Source: Lentisphaerota bacterium
Lineage (GTDB): Bacteria; Verrucomicrobiota; Kiritimatiellia; JAAZAB01
NCBI GenBank assembly: GCA_020201415.1
Contig: JAIVGW010000316.1
Location: forward strand, 1-5,285
DNA: 5,285 nucleotides
Direction: 5' to 3'
This document shows positions 1-5,285 of this stretch, piece by piece. The translations under genes and the position numbers were made by a program. The number at the start of each line of letters is the position of its first letter. The stretch's first letter is position 1. A model generated the notes under the pieces. The model was not told the DNA's origin. It was given only the letters and a program-made list of their open reading frames with translations, and did not search any database.

Positions 1-98
1 ACAAGATCTCGCCCCTCTGTGACCTCGATCAACCATTCCTTATCAGGTTCGTTTAACGCAACCGCCAGAAATGTGTTAGTGTCTGCTATAATTTTCAT
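1..98 (-). CDS. PIN-domain ribonuclease (VapC-like toxin), N-terminal fragment
   Basis: The minus strand starts ATG at 98 and stays open to the window edge, giving 32 residues that begin MKIIADTNTFLAVALNEPDK. This is the classic first strand and helix of a PIN domain: a short hydrophobic strand, then the first metal-binding acid (Asp6) followed by Thr-Asn. PIN proteins of this kind are Mg2+-dependent RNases, usually the toxin half of VapBC-type toxin-antitoxin pairs. The rest of the gene, including the other acidic residues, lies outside the window. No antitoxin gene fits upstream: only 92 bp separate the start from the end of the neighbouring hydrolase gene. The partner, if any, must be downstream beyond the edge, or the gene is an orphan. 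A near-consensus promoter sits immediately upstream. Toxin status is inferred; the PIN fold is well supported even from this short piece. Confidence 0.8.
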   Translation of the reverse strand, partial: MKIIADTNTFLAVALNEPDKEWLIEVTEGRDL

Positions 99-99
99 A

Positions 100-113
100 A
101 GTACAATTGTACT
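100..113. promoter_or_regulatory. 14-bp perfect palindrome over the PIN -10 box (probable operator)
   Basis: AGTACAATTGTACT equals its own reverse complement. It contains the whole -10 box of the PIN promoter and ends one base before the ATG at 98. A dimeric DNA-binding protein bound here would block RNA polymerase, as expected for autoregulated toxin-antitoxin operons. The binding protein is not in the window. Confidence 0.5.
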
Positions 114-135
114 CCACAGAACTGCGTATTGTCAA
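106..135 (-). promoter_or_regulatory. Sigma70-type promoter of the PIN gene
   Basis: Read on the minus strand, TTGACA (135-130) is followed by an 18-bp spacer and TACAAT (111-106). The -35 box is perfect and the -10 box matches at five of six positions. Seven bases lie between the -10 box and the A of the ATG at 98, so transcription would begin at or next to the start codon. The assignment rests on box match and spacing only. Confidence 0.65.
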
Positions 136-164
136 TCTCAATCCTAACGTCGCCGTTCACCGGA

Positions 165-196
165 CGCTGATAGCCGCATCCGCGCGGCTATCAGCG
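165..196. terminator. 13-bp hairpin spanning the hydrolase stop codon
   Basis: Arms 165-177 (CGCTGATAGCCGC) and 184-196 are perfect reverse complements around a six-base loop. The TGA of the minus-strand hydrolase (193-191) lies inside the right arm. No T-run follows the stem on either strand, so it is not a canonical intrinsic terminator. It could be a U-less terminator, a 3' stabilising stem, or insulation of the downstream PIN gene. Confidence 0.5.
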
Positions 197-1333
197 GTAC
201 GTTGCGACGGCTGGTTCGGCGGTATTTTCTCCAACCTCCAGATAAGGTGTATTGACATACGCTCCACGGTCATCCTCTATGGCCAGGAAGCAGGCCGAGA
301 CATCTTCCGGCAAAGCGGCCTCAACCACACCATCACTAAGCGTGGCAGCCGCTGTCCGCCACTTGCGGTCCTGCCATCCGCTCCGGCACATAGTGTAGAC
401 GAGACAGGCATGGGAGACGGGGCAACCGCTTGTAAATCCGGCTTTCAGCGAATCCCGGGCATATTCACATGCTCCCATCGTCGGCAAGGGCGTTCCATTC
501 GCCAAGTGTTGGTCCGCAAACATGCCGATTTCCTTTGGAGCCCAACCGGCCTCGTGGCCGTGAGCCATCTCAACCCGAATGCAGCGTGTCACCTCGCCAA
601 CGGGAAGGGCACAGCTCATCTCAAGAATGTCCAGAGGGTAGGCGAAATCATTGGTTCCCGAAACAAAGAGCATAGGTATTGCGGCGTTGCCCAGATAAAT
701 GGACGGATCACATTTGTCATGCCACACTTGTCTTTGTGCTTCGGTCATGGCTGCGAAAATCTTCATCCATTCTTCCGCGCTGTTGCGCTGAAGGAATCCA
801 CATCCGTACACGGGTATCGCGCAAGCGAAACGCGTGTCCACGCCGGCCGCGATGCAGGTCACGTACCCTCCCCAGCTGATTCCTGTAATCCCGATGCGTC
901 CACCATCCACGGATGGAATGCTACGCAGAATGCTGTTGGCTCGCACGGCCGCTGCCACGGCATGATATGTCCACAGGTACTGCCACGCCAATGTTGTGCT
1001 AAACTTTGCTGCATGATCCTGCTCAGGCCCGCCATTCGCGAGTCGCTTTTCATTGCCATCACGCCCGCTCAAGTCCATGGCGATCGCAGCGTAGCCGCGT
1101 TCCACCCACATCTCGACCCATTGCCTGAACGCTTTGCCGCCACCGCCATGCACACAGACCATGCCCGGGACCAGACCGTGATCGTTCTTTGGTACTCCCA
1201 TGTATGCAAAGACATCTGTCGGCTCGCCAAAAAAAGGTTCGCTCTCGAACAATATCGTCTGGACGTCACCGTCGACACGAAGGACTCGATATCGCACCTC
1301 GCCTGAGAAAACATTGATATTCCAATTACTCAT
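191..1333 (-). CDS. Alpha/beta hydrolase, acetyl xylan esterase / dienelactone-hydrolase-like
   Basis: This 380-residue protein has the layout of a serine alpha/beta hydrolase. A strand-turn with an oxyanion-hole-type motif is at 61-69 (VHGGGGKAF). The nucleophile elbow is G151-I-S153-W-G155 (GxSxG), so Ser153 is the likely nucleophile. The acid is probably Asp229 in SGTNDFAYP, and the base is His258 or His260 in MAHGHEAGW. About 45 N-terminal and 110 C-terminal residues flank the core and may form small beta domains, as in the acetyl-xylan-esterase and dipeptidyl-peptidase-like branches. There is no signal peptide, so it should act in the cytoplasm, perhaps removing acyl groups from imported sugars; the substrate is inferred. 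The start at 1333 has only a weak upstream GGA and no good Shine-Dalgarno site. It lies 52 bp downstream of a small membrane-protein gene on the same strand and may be co-transcribed with it. A long antisense frame covers the gene but is judged a shadow. Confidence 0.85.
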   Translation of the reverse strand: MSNWNINVFSGEVRYRVLRVDGDVQTILFESEPFFGEPTDVFAYMGVPKNDHGLVPGMVCVHGGGGKAFRQWVEMWVERGYAAIAMDLSGRDGNEKRLANGGPEQDHAAKFSTTLAWQYLWTYHAVAAAVRANSILRSIPSVDGGRIGITGISWGGYVTCIAAGVDTRFACAIPVYGCGFLQRNSAEEWMKIFAAMTEAQRQVWHDKCDPSIYLGNAAIPMLFVSGTNDFAYPLDILEMSCALPVGEVTRCIRVEMAHGHEAGWAPKEIGMFADQHLANGTPLPTMGACEYARDSLKAGFTSGCPVSHACLVYTMCRSGWQDRKWRTAAATLSDGVVEAALPEDVSACFLAIEDDRGAYVNTPYLEVGENTAEPAVATYR

Positions 1334-1360
1334 ACAGCAAGATCCATTGCCGAACGTTGA

Positions 1361-1410
1361 CCTGAACCTTTTCGGGAAGTTGTATTCAACTTCCCGAAAT
1401 AGGTTCCAGG
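1361..1410. terminator. Long hairpin spanning the stop of the small membrane-protein gene
   Basis: The core arms TTTCGGGAAGTTG (1370-1382) and CAACTTCCCGAAA (1387-1399) pair perfectly over 13 bp around a four-base loop. Past a bulged T (1400), T1369 pairs with A1401 and AACC (1365-1368) with GGTT (1402-1405). Past a bulged C, CCTG (1361-1364) pairs with CAGG (1407-1410). The stem is therefore about 22 bp. The minus-strand TGA (1388-1386) sits at the loop. There is no clean T-run after the stem, so Rho-independent termination is uncertain. Attenuation between this gene and the downstream hydrolase, or mRNA processing, is equally possible. Confidence 0.55.
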
Positions 1411-1730
1411 TGCATTGTTGGTTTTCCTTTCTTTACATCCATGATCAGCAAGATCAAGAACAGAATGAAGAAGCACGCCGATGCGAGGATCATGATTGTT
1501 GATTTCATGACCCACTCCTGACTGTTCCAGTGCGCGTAGTGCGATAGGAGTGCGACCTTGTCTTGCTCTGGCCCGTGCGTGATTTCTTGCTTCAATCCCT
1601 CTTGCATGATCGCGTACGCTTTGGCCTCGGCTGGCGTTGCCATGAAATGAGAAGGTAAGGACATTACGCCGAGCCCGACAGAGGCCAGCATTCCGATGAC
1701 GCAAATCAGTCTTTGGAAATTCTTCTTCAT
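1386..1730 (-). CDS. Small two-helix membrane protein of unknown family
   Basis: This 114-residue protein starts MKKNFQR. It has a hydrophobic helix at about 8-25 that may instead be a signal peptide. A polar segment of about 50 residues (AEAKAYAIMQEGLKQEITHG and onwards) follows, then a strong second membrane helix at about 77-97 (STIMILASACFFILFLILLI), then a positively charged VKKGK tail. The charge pattern predicts both ends inside and the central loop outside. No family is recognised. The reading frame extends to a TTG at 1745, but the ATG at 1730 is preferred because it puts two lysines directly before the first helix. No good Shine-Dalgarno site is visible. A TATAAT box lies at 1754-1749. 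The stop codon lies within a large hairpin, and the alpha/beta hydrolase gene begins 52 bp further on. The composition and two clear helices support a real gene. Confidence 0.6.
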   Translation of the reverse strand: MKKNFQRLICVIGMLASVGLGVMSLPSHFMATPAEAKAYAIMQEGLKQEITHGPEQDKVALLSHYAHWNSQEWVMKSTIMILASACFFILFLILLIMDVKKGKPTMHLEPISGS

Positions 1731-1748
1731 TTTCAAAACCAACAAGTG

Positions 1749-1754
1749 ATTATA
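1749..1754 (-). promoter_or_regulatory. Perfect -10 box (TATAAT) of the small membrane-protein gene
   Basis: Minus-strand TATAAT lies 18 bp before the ATG at 1730, giving a predicted 5' leader of about 12 bases. The -35 region is poor (ATTCGT or TTCGTG at 17- or 16-bp spacing), which suggests an activator-dependent or weak promoter. An inverted repeat lies over this -35 zone. Confidence 0.45.
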
Positions 1755-1761
1755 CGGTTCC

Positions 1762-1789
1762 GCATATCATCACGAATGGAATGATATGC
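1762..1789. promoter_or_regulatory. 9-bp inverted repeat upstream of the TATAAT box (possible operator)
   Basis: GCATATCAT (1762-1770) and ATGATATGC (1781-1789) are perfect reverse complements separated by 10 bases. The half-sites are two helical turns apart (19 bp centre to centre), which suits a dimeric regulator. The repeat occupies the spacer and -35 region of the predicted promoter. An RNA hairpin is less likely, since it would be upstream of the predicted transcription start. Confidence 0.4.
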
Positions 1790-1980
1790 AACTTTAATAG
1801 CAAATTATCACCCATAAGAATGCTTGACAAGTGAAATTATTTATTTAATTTTGCGGCTTATCCTTACAAAAGGAATGTTATACGAAAAAGAGGGATGGGC
1901 CATGCTTCGGGTTCCGGACGGGACGGTGCCTGGTTGACGTGCGTGGTAAATTCCGCTGCCGAATTTGAAAAAATAGCAAG
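1790..1980. other. AT-rich intergenic stretch without recognised content
   Basis: No credible gene is seen on either strand. About 1790-1860 is strongly AT-rich, then the composition rises towards the repeats. A plus-strand TTGACA is at 1824-1829, but the matching -10 position holds only TAATTT (1846-1851), so it is not called a promoter. A small TCCTT-acaa-AAGGA hairpin at 1861-1874 is the only other structure noted. Confidence 0.4.
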
Positions 1981-2022
1981 GTTTACCCCGCTCAGAGCGG
2001 GGTTTACCCTGCTCAGAGCGGG
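1981..2022. repeat. Two tandem 21-bp units, each with a self-complementary core
   Basis: Units at 1981-2001 and 2002-2022 differ at one base (C/T at the ninth position). The first contains ACCCCGCT-CAG-AGCGGGGT, an 8-bp stem with a three-base loop. The second keeps the stem with one G-T wobble. A partial third copy (GTAAG) begins at 2023. The unit length is a multiple of three, which keeps meaningless reading frames open across it. Confidence 0.8.
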
Positions 2023-2031
2023 GTAAGTTTG

Positions 2032-2045
2032 GGGTGGATCCACCC
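2032..2045. repeat. 14-bp perfect palindrome between the two repeat arrays
   Basis: GGGTGGATCCACCC equals its own reverse complement. It separates the 21-bp array from the 24-bp array and appears to be part of the same repeat cluster. Confidence 0.55.
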
Positions 2046-2070
2046 GGTGTGAAATGGAGCCGGGGTGCAC

Positions 2071-2150
2071 TTGCCCTGAGCATTGTCGAAGGGCTTGCCC
2101 TGAGCATTGTCGAAGGGCTTGCCCCGAGCATTGTCGAAGGGCTTGCCCCG
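2071..2150. repeat. 3.3 tandem copies of a 24-bp repeat (GAGCATTGTCGAAGGG type)
   Basis: Copies are at 2071-2094, 2095-2118 and 2119-2142, with a partial copy at 2143-2150. Each unit is TTGCCCTGAG followed by CATTGTCGAAGGGC; the third carries CCCCGAG in place of CCCTGAG. At each unit junction, GGGCTTGCCC forms a small palindrome. Read on the minus strand the units encode repeated GKPFDNAQ, a peptide common as a translation artefact of this type of dispersed intergenic repeat. There are no spacers, so it is not a CRISPR array. Confidence 0.85.
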
Positions 2151-2224
2151 GTCCTTGTGCCGCTGCATTGAATATCCCGCCAGCTTTTCCATAAGTTTTT
2201 CCCGAAATATTAAACGGTCAAGGT

Positions 2225-2253
2225 TTGCAAGGCACAACGTAATGGCTTATCCT
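2225..2253 (+). promoter_or_regulatory. Weak promoter candidate upstream of the amidohydrolase region
   Basis: TTGCAA (2225-2230), a 17-bp spacer, and TATCCT (2248-2253) each match four of six consensus bases. It would drive the doubtful small frame at 2311 and the amidohydrolase at 2523. No stronger promoter is seen between 2150 and 2523. Confidence 0.2.
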
Positions 2254-2310
2254 GCAGCTGTACATCTGTATCAGTGATGGAATCCGATCGTAATCACAGC
2301 CAACTGGAAA

Positions 2311-2460
2311 ATGGTTTTGACGAAGCAAAACCCTCCAAATATCAGCTTTCGGAAAGAACGTATTACAAGATACGCTTTCCGTTTATTGCTGGCATGTCTT
2401 TGTTTATCAGGCGCCGCCTGCTGGATAGACGATGTTTTACTGGGCGAATACCCGGATTGA
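2311..2460 (+). CDS. Doubtful small protein with signal-like N-terminal segment
   Basis: A 49-codon frame starts with ATG at 2311. It has a basic region (RKERITR, residues 14-20), a hydrophobic stretch (LLLACLCLSGAAC, about 25-37), and a short acidic end WIDDVLLGEYPD. This resembles a signal peptide, or weakly a lipoprotein signal with Cys37, though the -3 residue of the lipobox is not the usual leucine. After the TGA at 2458-2460 the frame stays open for 16 more codons to 2509-2511. The piece could be a decayed gene remnant. No suitable Shine-Dalgarno site precedes the ATG. A different frame from 2274 to 2483 overlaps it and looks less protein-like. This is a weak call. Confidence 0.22.
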   Translation: MVLTKQNPPNISFRKERITRYAFRLLLACLCLSGAACWIDDVLLGEYPD

Positions 2461-2511
2461 TCAGGTTATTTGCAAACTGGTAATTTTTCACTGGAGACGG
2501 CAGGACTTTGA

Positions 2512-2518
2512 AAGGAAG
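2512..2518 (+). promoter_or_regulatory. Shine-Dalgarno site fixing the amidohydrolase start
   Basis: AAGGAAG lies four bases before the ATG at 2523 (six bases from the AAGGA core). This supports 2523 rather than the in-frame TTG at 2508, which lies before the site. Confidence 0.7.
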
Positions 2519-2522
2519 CGAA

Positions 2523-3332
2523 ATGCGCATTGACGCCCATACCCACGACTGGCTGTGTCACCAGGACATAAAAGACACCGGCAAATACATTGCCGATTGC
2601 GCGCGCGCCGGCATTGACGGCATCGTTCTGATCGCCACCCCGCGCGGCCGCGGTTTTTCCGAAAACTGTTTTGAAGTGGCCGAACGCTTCGGCGACTTTG
2701 TCATTCCCGTGCTACAGGCGCCCATGGAGACCGCCGGTCCGGATGACATCCACCGGATGTTTGATCGTGGCGCGCTGGGCATCAAGTTCATCAGCCCGGC
2801 CCATCCCTACAGCGATGAGCGCTACCTGCCCCTGTACCAGGCCGTCAAGGAACGCGAAGGCGTGGCGGTCTTCCATACCGGCTACCTGCTGCATACCCCG
2901 GATTATGATCCCATTTACGCCAGCGGCATGGATAATATGCGTCCGGCGCATATCGACGCCATCCTGCGCCGGGTGCCGCACCTGAAGGTAATGATGGCCC
3001 ACTTCGGATCGCCCTTCTGGGATGAGACCTGGACGGTCATCCGTAATCACCCGACCGTATATTCCGATTTCTCCGGCGGCACGGCCATTCGCCGGTCCAT
3101 GTTTTTCTGGCGGGAAATGTTCGCGCCGAACGGCGAACTGGCGGAAGATGTCGTGTCCAAGGTGTGCTTTGCCACGGATGTGGGTTATTTCCGTGAAGGC
3201 GGCATCATGGACGACCGGATTCCGCGCTACATTAATTTTTACGATCAACTGTTCGACAGCGTGGGCGCGCCGGCCGGACTGCGCGAGCAGGTCAATTCCG
3301 GTAATGTCCTGAAATTGTTCGGACAGCGGTAA
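2523..3332 (+). CDS. Amidohydrolase family 2 metal-dependent hydrolase (TIM barrel)
   Basis: The 269-residue protein shows the amidohydrolase-2 (PF04909-type) pattern. After strand 1, D4-A-H6-T-H8 supplies the HxH metal ligands. Lys88 lies in GIKFISPAHP. His118 is in AVFHTGYL and His160 in VMMAHFGSP, the usual positions of the next metal ligands. Asp219 in CFATDVGYF ends the motif set, as the catalytic or metal-binding acid. Its length is near the short end of the family, and it has no signal peptide, so it is cytoplasmic. Family members hydrolyse lactones or amides or decarboxylate; the substrate cannot be told here. The next gene, a clan-D glycosidase, suggests sugar or sugar-acid metabolism, for example lactone opening, but this is inference. 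A Shine-Dalgarno site supports the start. A 177-bp gap follows, with no clear terminator. The long antisense frame over this gene is a shadow. Confidence 0.88.
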   Translation: MRIDAHTHDWLCHQDIKDTGKYIADCARAGIDGIVLIATPRGRGFSENCFEVAERFGDFVIPVLQAPMETAGPDDIHRMFDRGALGIKFISPAHPYSDERYLPLYQAVKEREGVAVFHTGYLLHTPDYDPIYASGMDNMRPAHIDAILRRVPHLKVMMAHFGSPFWDETWTVIRNHPTVYSDFSGGTAIRRSMFFWREMFAPNGELAEDVVSKVCFATDVGYFREGGIMDDRIPRYINFYDQLFDSVGAPAGLREQVNSGNVLKLFGQR

Positions 3333-3509
3333 ACCAATCCCGCCTGCAAACAAACCATACCGGCTCATATAAATCCGACATGATATCCAATCATTCCGGA
3401 GTCAAGCCGGGGTTGACTTGAGCAATCTGCGATAAGCAAAATTATAACTGCCCGTGTCCGGCCAGGATGTTATTATCCGACGGATCAATACTATTCAGGG
3501 AGGCGCATC
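3333..3509 (+). other. Intergenic region before the glycosidase; weak promoter elements
   Basis: No gene and no T-tailed hairpin are seen. TATAAC (3443-3448) is preceded by TTGAGC (3418-3423) at a 19-bp spacing, a poor promoter. AGTCAA (3400-3405) and TTGACT (3413-3418) form a 6-bp inverted repeat overlapping that -35 area. ATCCGACGGAT (3475-3485) is a small palindrome between the -10 box and the gene. Either could be a regulator site, but they are short. Confidence 0.25.
3497..3503 (+). promoter_or_regulatory. Strong Shine-Dalgarno site of the glycosidase
   Basis: AGGGAGG lies six bases before the ATG at 3510, which fixes this start. Confidence 0.75.
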
Positions 3510-5285
3510 ATGTTTACTTTTGACAGGCACAGCGGCCGCCTGGCGGCCCCCGCGGCCGGATTGACCGGCGGTCTGGTCGTGTACCGTTGCGCGGAATTCC
3601 AAATCAGTTCCGATCAACTCAATTGGCGCGAGACCGCTGAGGGTTATGCCGCCGAGCACCTGGACTGCCGCATGACGCTGCGTTTGCAGGACGAGGTCAT
3701 GGACGCCGGATTTGCCAACCTGGGCACGGCCCCGGTGATGCTGTATGAAATAATCCTGCGCTTCCACCCGGACGATGCGGCAGCGCCCATGGCGGCGGAA
3801 GACTATTTCGAATTCATCCAGAACAACTTCGGCGGCGGGTCCGGCGCCAAGAAAGTCGGACTGCAAAACCGCTGGCTGGAGCATAACCCCGAAGTCCCTG
3901 CTCTGCGGCGCCCTGCCCGACCACCAGGGCGACTTCCTGGTCTTCCAGGCGCTGCACGACGCCCCACACCTGCAGGGCCGCTTCGGCCTGCTGATCACCA
4001 GCCGCCAATCCCGCCAGGTGCCTGGCGGTGCGCGGGTCCGCATGACCCCTCTGCGGCTGGCCGTCGGCCACGATGTGCTCGCCCTGCTGGAAGAGCATGG
4101 CGAACTCTTCCTTCAGGCACGCCCGCTCAAGCCCAAACCCGTCTGTCGGGGCTGGAACTCATGGGATTACTTCACCGGATCGGTCAGCGCCGATGATATG
4201 TACAGCAATATGCGAGCCGCGCGCCGTCTGTTCGGCAACCGGCTCAAATATCTGGTAATTGACGCAGGCTGGGAACCGCGCTGGGGCGATTGGGTGCCCA
4301 ACTGGAAATTCCCCTCCGGCCTGCGGGTTTTCTGCCGTAAAACCCGGGCCGCCGGGATGATTCCCGGCATCTGGACCGCGCCGGCCCTGGTCAACCGCTA
4401 TACGCGTCTCTATCGCGATCATCCCGAGTGGTTTGCCCGGGACGCCGCCCACCAGGTTGCGTCCGAAACGCTCAGCTACGGCCCGATGTCCTATCTGGAT
4501 ATCACCCATCCCGAGGCGCGCCAATGGGTTTTCGACACCTACCGCCGCCTGCGCCGCGAAGGTTTCGAATATTTCAAGGTGGACTTCACCCAGCGTATAT
4601 TGAAAGCGAAGTTTTTTCACGATCCGACCGTGGGCCGCGGTCAGCTCATCCGCCTGATTTTCTCGACCATCCGGCAAGCCATCGGCGATGACGCCTACCT
4701 GCTGTCCTGCGGAGCGCCCTTCCAGTCCGTCACCGGACTGGTTGATGCGGCCCGTGTCAGCGACGACATCCACAACTACTGGAGTCATGTGCTGGCCAAC
4801 ACCTGCGACATTTCCTCATGCTGGTGGTTGCACCGCCGCGCCTGGAACAACGACCCGGACTTCGCCATTGCGCGCACCCGTACAACGGCCAGCAGCCGCC
4901 ATCTGAATTCCGTGCGACCGGCCACCCCTTTCGCGTACAAGCCGGTCTGGATGAACGGGCGCGAAATGAACCAGGAAGAAATGCGTTGTTATCTGCTTTT
5001 GATTTATCTCAGCGCCGGCGAGTTATTTATGGGCGACGATCTGCCGGGTCTCAAACCGAACGGCGTGGCCATGCTGCGCCGGCTCATGCAGCGTCCGCTG
5101 CGGCAGGCGGCCCGGCCGCTGGACCTGTTTGAAAGCCATGCCGGCCTGCCTTCGCGGTTCCTGGCCCGGGAACTTGGACGCGCCGTACTGGGCCTGTTCA
5201 ACTGGGAGGAAGATCCGGCGGAACATTGCATCAGCCTGCGCGATCTTGGACTGCCGGCCAAAGCCCGGATCCGCGACTTCTGGAC
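3510..5285 (+). CDS. GH36 / clan GH-D glycosidase (alpha-galactosidase-like), frameshifted, 3' partial
   Basis: The first 126 codons run from 3510. Then the frame must move forward by one base at the CCCC run 3887-3890. If one C is dropped, the frame runs LEHN-PKSLLCGALPDHQG and stays open to the window end, at least 591 residues in all. Residues 1 to about 205 would form the beta-rich N-terminal domain. The TIM barrel begins near RGWNSWDYF (Gly214), with the strand KYLVIDAGW shortly after. Asp358 in EYFKVDF is the expected nucleophile, and Asp418 or Asp419 in AARVSDDI the acid/base. Aromatic-rich stretches (NWKFPSG, HNYWSHV) fit a sugar-binding pocket. Clan GH-D enzymes are retaining alpha-galactosidases and relatives; the exact substrate is unknown. 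No signal peptide is seen, so it is probably cytoplasmic. Without the correction the product is a 228-residue protein with about 100 nonsense residues ending at 4196. The gene may be a pseudogene, or the extra C an error. Confidence 0.85.
3887..3890 (+). other. Frameshift site in the glycosidase (CCCC run)
   Basis: Upstream of this run only the frame starting at 3510 is protein-like; downstream only the +1 frame is. Both frames read Pro at the junction (CCC in the original frame, CCG in the new one). Above the run the upstream frame gives GLQNRWLEHN, and below it the +1 frame gives SLLCGALPDH. Past the run the upstream frame becomes Pro/Arg/Gly-rich. A single extra C explains everything. Confidence 0.85.

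Noticed and set aside
107..1306. A 399-codon plus-strand reading frame
   Set aside because: It lies antisense to the alpha/beta hydrolase, whose catalytic motifs are clear. The plus-strand translation has no recognisable domain and is rich in Cys, His and Arg, as expected of a shadow frame.
1981..2150. Possible CRISPR array
   Set aside because: The units are directly tandem with no unique spacers, and no cas gene is present.
1841..2237. Minus-strand frames of 68 to 96 codons across the repeats
   Set aside because: They stay open because the repeat units are 21 and 24 bp. The peptides are low-complexity repeats such as GKPFDNAQ, a known kind of artefact.
2458..2460. Selenocysteine at the in-frame TGA of the small frame
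   Set aside because: No convincing SECIS-like stem-loop was seen immediately after the TGA, and the frame itself is doubtful.
2274..2483. A 69-codon plus-strand frame starting GTG
   Set aside because: It has no Shine-Dalgarno site or recognisable motif and overlaps another equally short frame; neither is convincing and this one has the less protein-like composition.
2712..3368. A 218-codon minus-strand frame
   Set aside because: It is antisense to the amidohydrolase, which has all its metal-binding motifs and a Shine-Dalgarno site; the minus frame shows no family features.
3890..4196. C-terminal 100 residues of the frame that starts at 3510
   Set aside because: Past the CCCC run this frame is Pro/Arg/Gly-rich nonsense, while the +1 frame carries the glycosidase sequence.
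4159..4788. A 209-codon minus-strand frame
   Set aside because: It is antisense to the catalytic barrel of the glycosidase and has no supporting motif or ribosome binding site.

Overview
The window reads as a chromosomal stretch of a free-living or gut/sediment bacterium with moderate-to-high GC genes. The taxon cannot be fixed from the sequence. The gene mix (a clan-D glycoside hydrolase beside an amidohydrolase, a cytosolic acetyl-xylan-esterase-like hydrolase, an orphan PIN-domain gene, and intergenic repeats carrying the GAGCATTGTCGAAGGG motif) would fit the Planctomycetota-Verrucomicrobiota-Lentisphaerota-Kiritimatiellota group, but that is inference. Shine-Dalgarno sites before the two plus-strand genes and sigma70-like promoter boxes confirm bacterial expression signals.

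Left part, minus strand (1-1754). A PIN-domain (VapC-like) ribonuclease gene runs off the left edge. It has a near-consensus promoter whose -10 box lies in a 14-bp palindrome directly before the ATG. Next come a 380-residue serine alpha/beta hydrolase and, upstream of it, a small two-helix membrane protein of unknown family. The last two could form one transcription unit reading leftward from a TATAAT box at 1749-1754. Each of these two genes has its stop codon inside a strong inverted repeat (165-196 and 1361-1410).

Middle (about 1755-2510) has no confident gene. It holds an inverted repeat next to the TATAAT box, an AT-rich stretch, a compact cluster of palindromic tandem repeats (2 x 21 bp, a 14-bp palindrome, 3.3 x 24 bp), and one doubtful 49-codon reading frame with a signal-like hydrophobic segment.

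Right part, plus strand (2523-5285). A complete amidohydrolase-2 (TIM-barrel, metal-dependent) gene is followed after 177 bp by a GH36/clan GH-D glycosidase (alpha-galactosidase-like) gene that runs off the right edge. The glycosidase is interrupted by a +1 shift at a CCCC run (3887-3890). Dropping one C restores a single frame of at least 591 codons with both expected catalytic aspartates. The pairing suggests carbohydrate catabolism, with the glycosidase releasing sugars; the substrate of the amidohydrolase is not determined.

No new defence or mobile system is evident. The most notable items are the frameshift in an otherwise intact glycosidase, the covarying repeat arrays, and the apparently leaderless, palindrome-controlled PIN gene.
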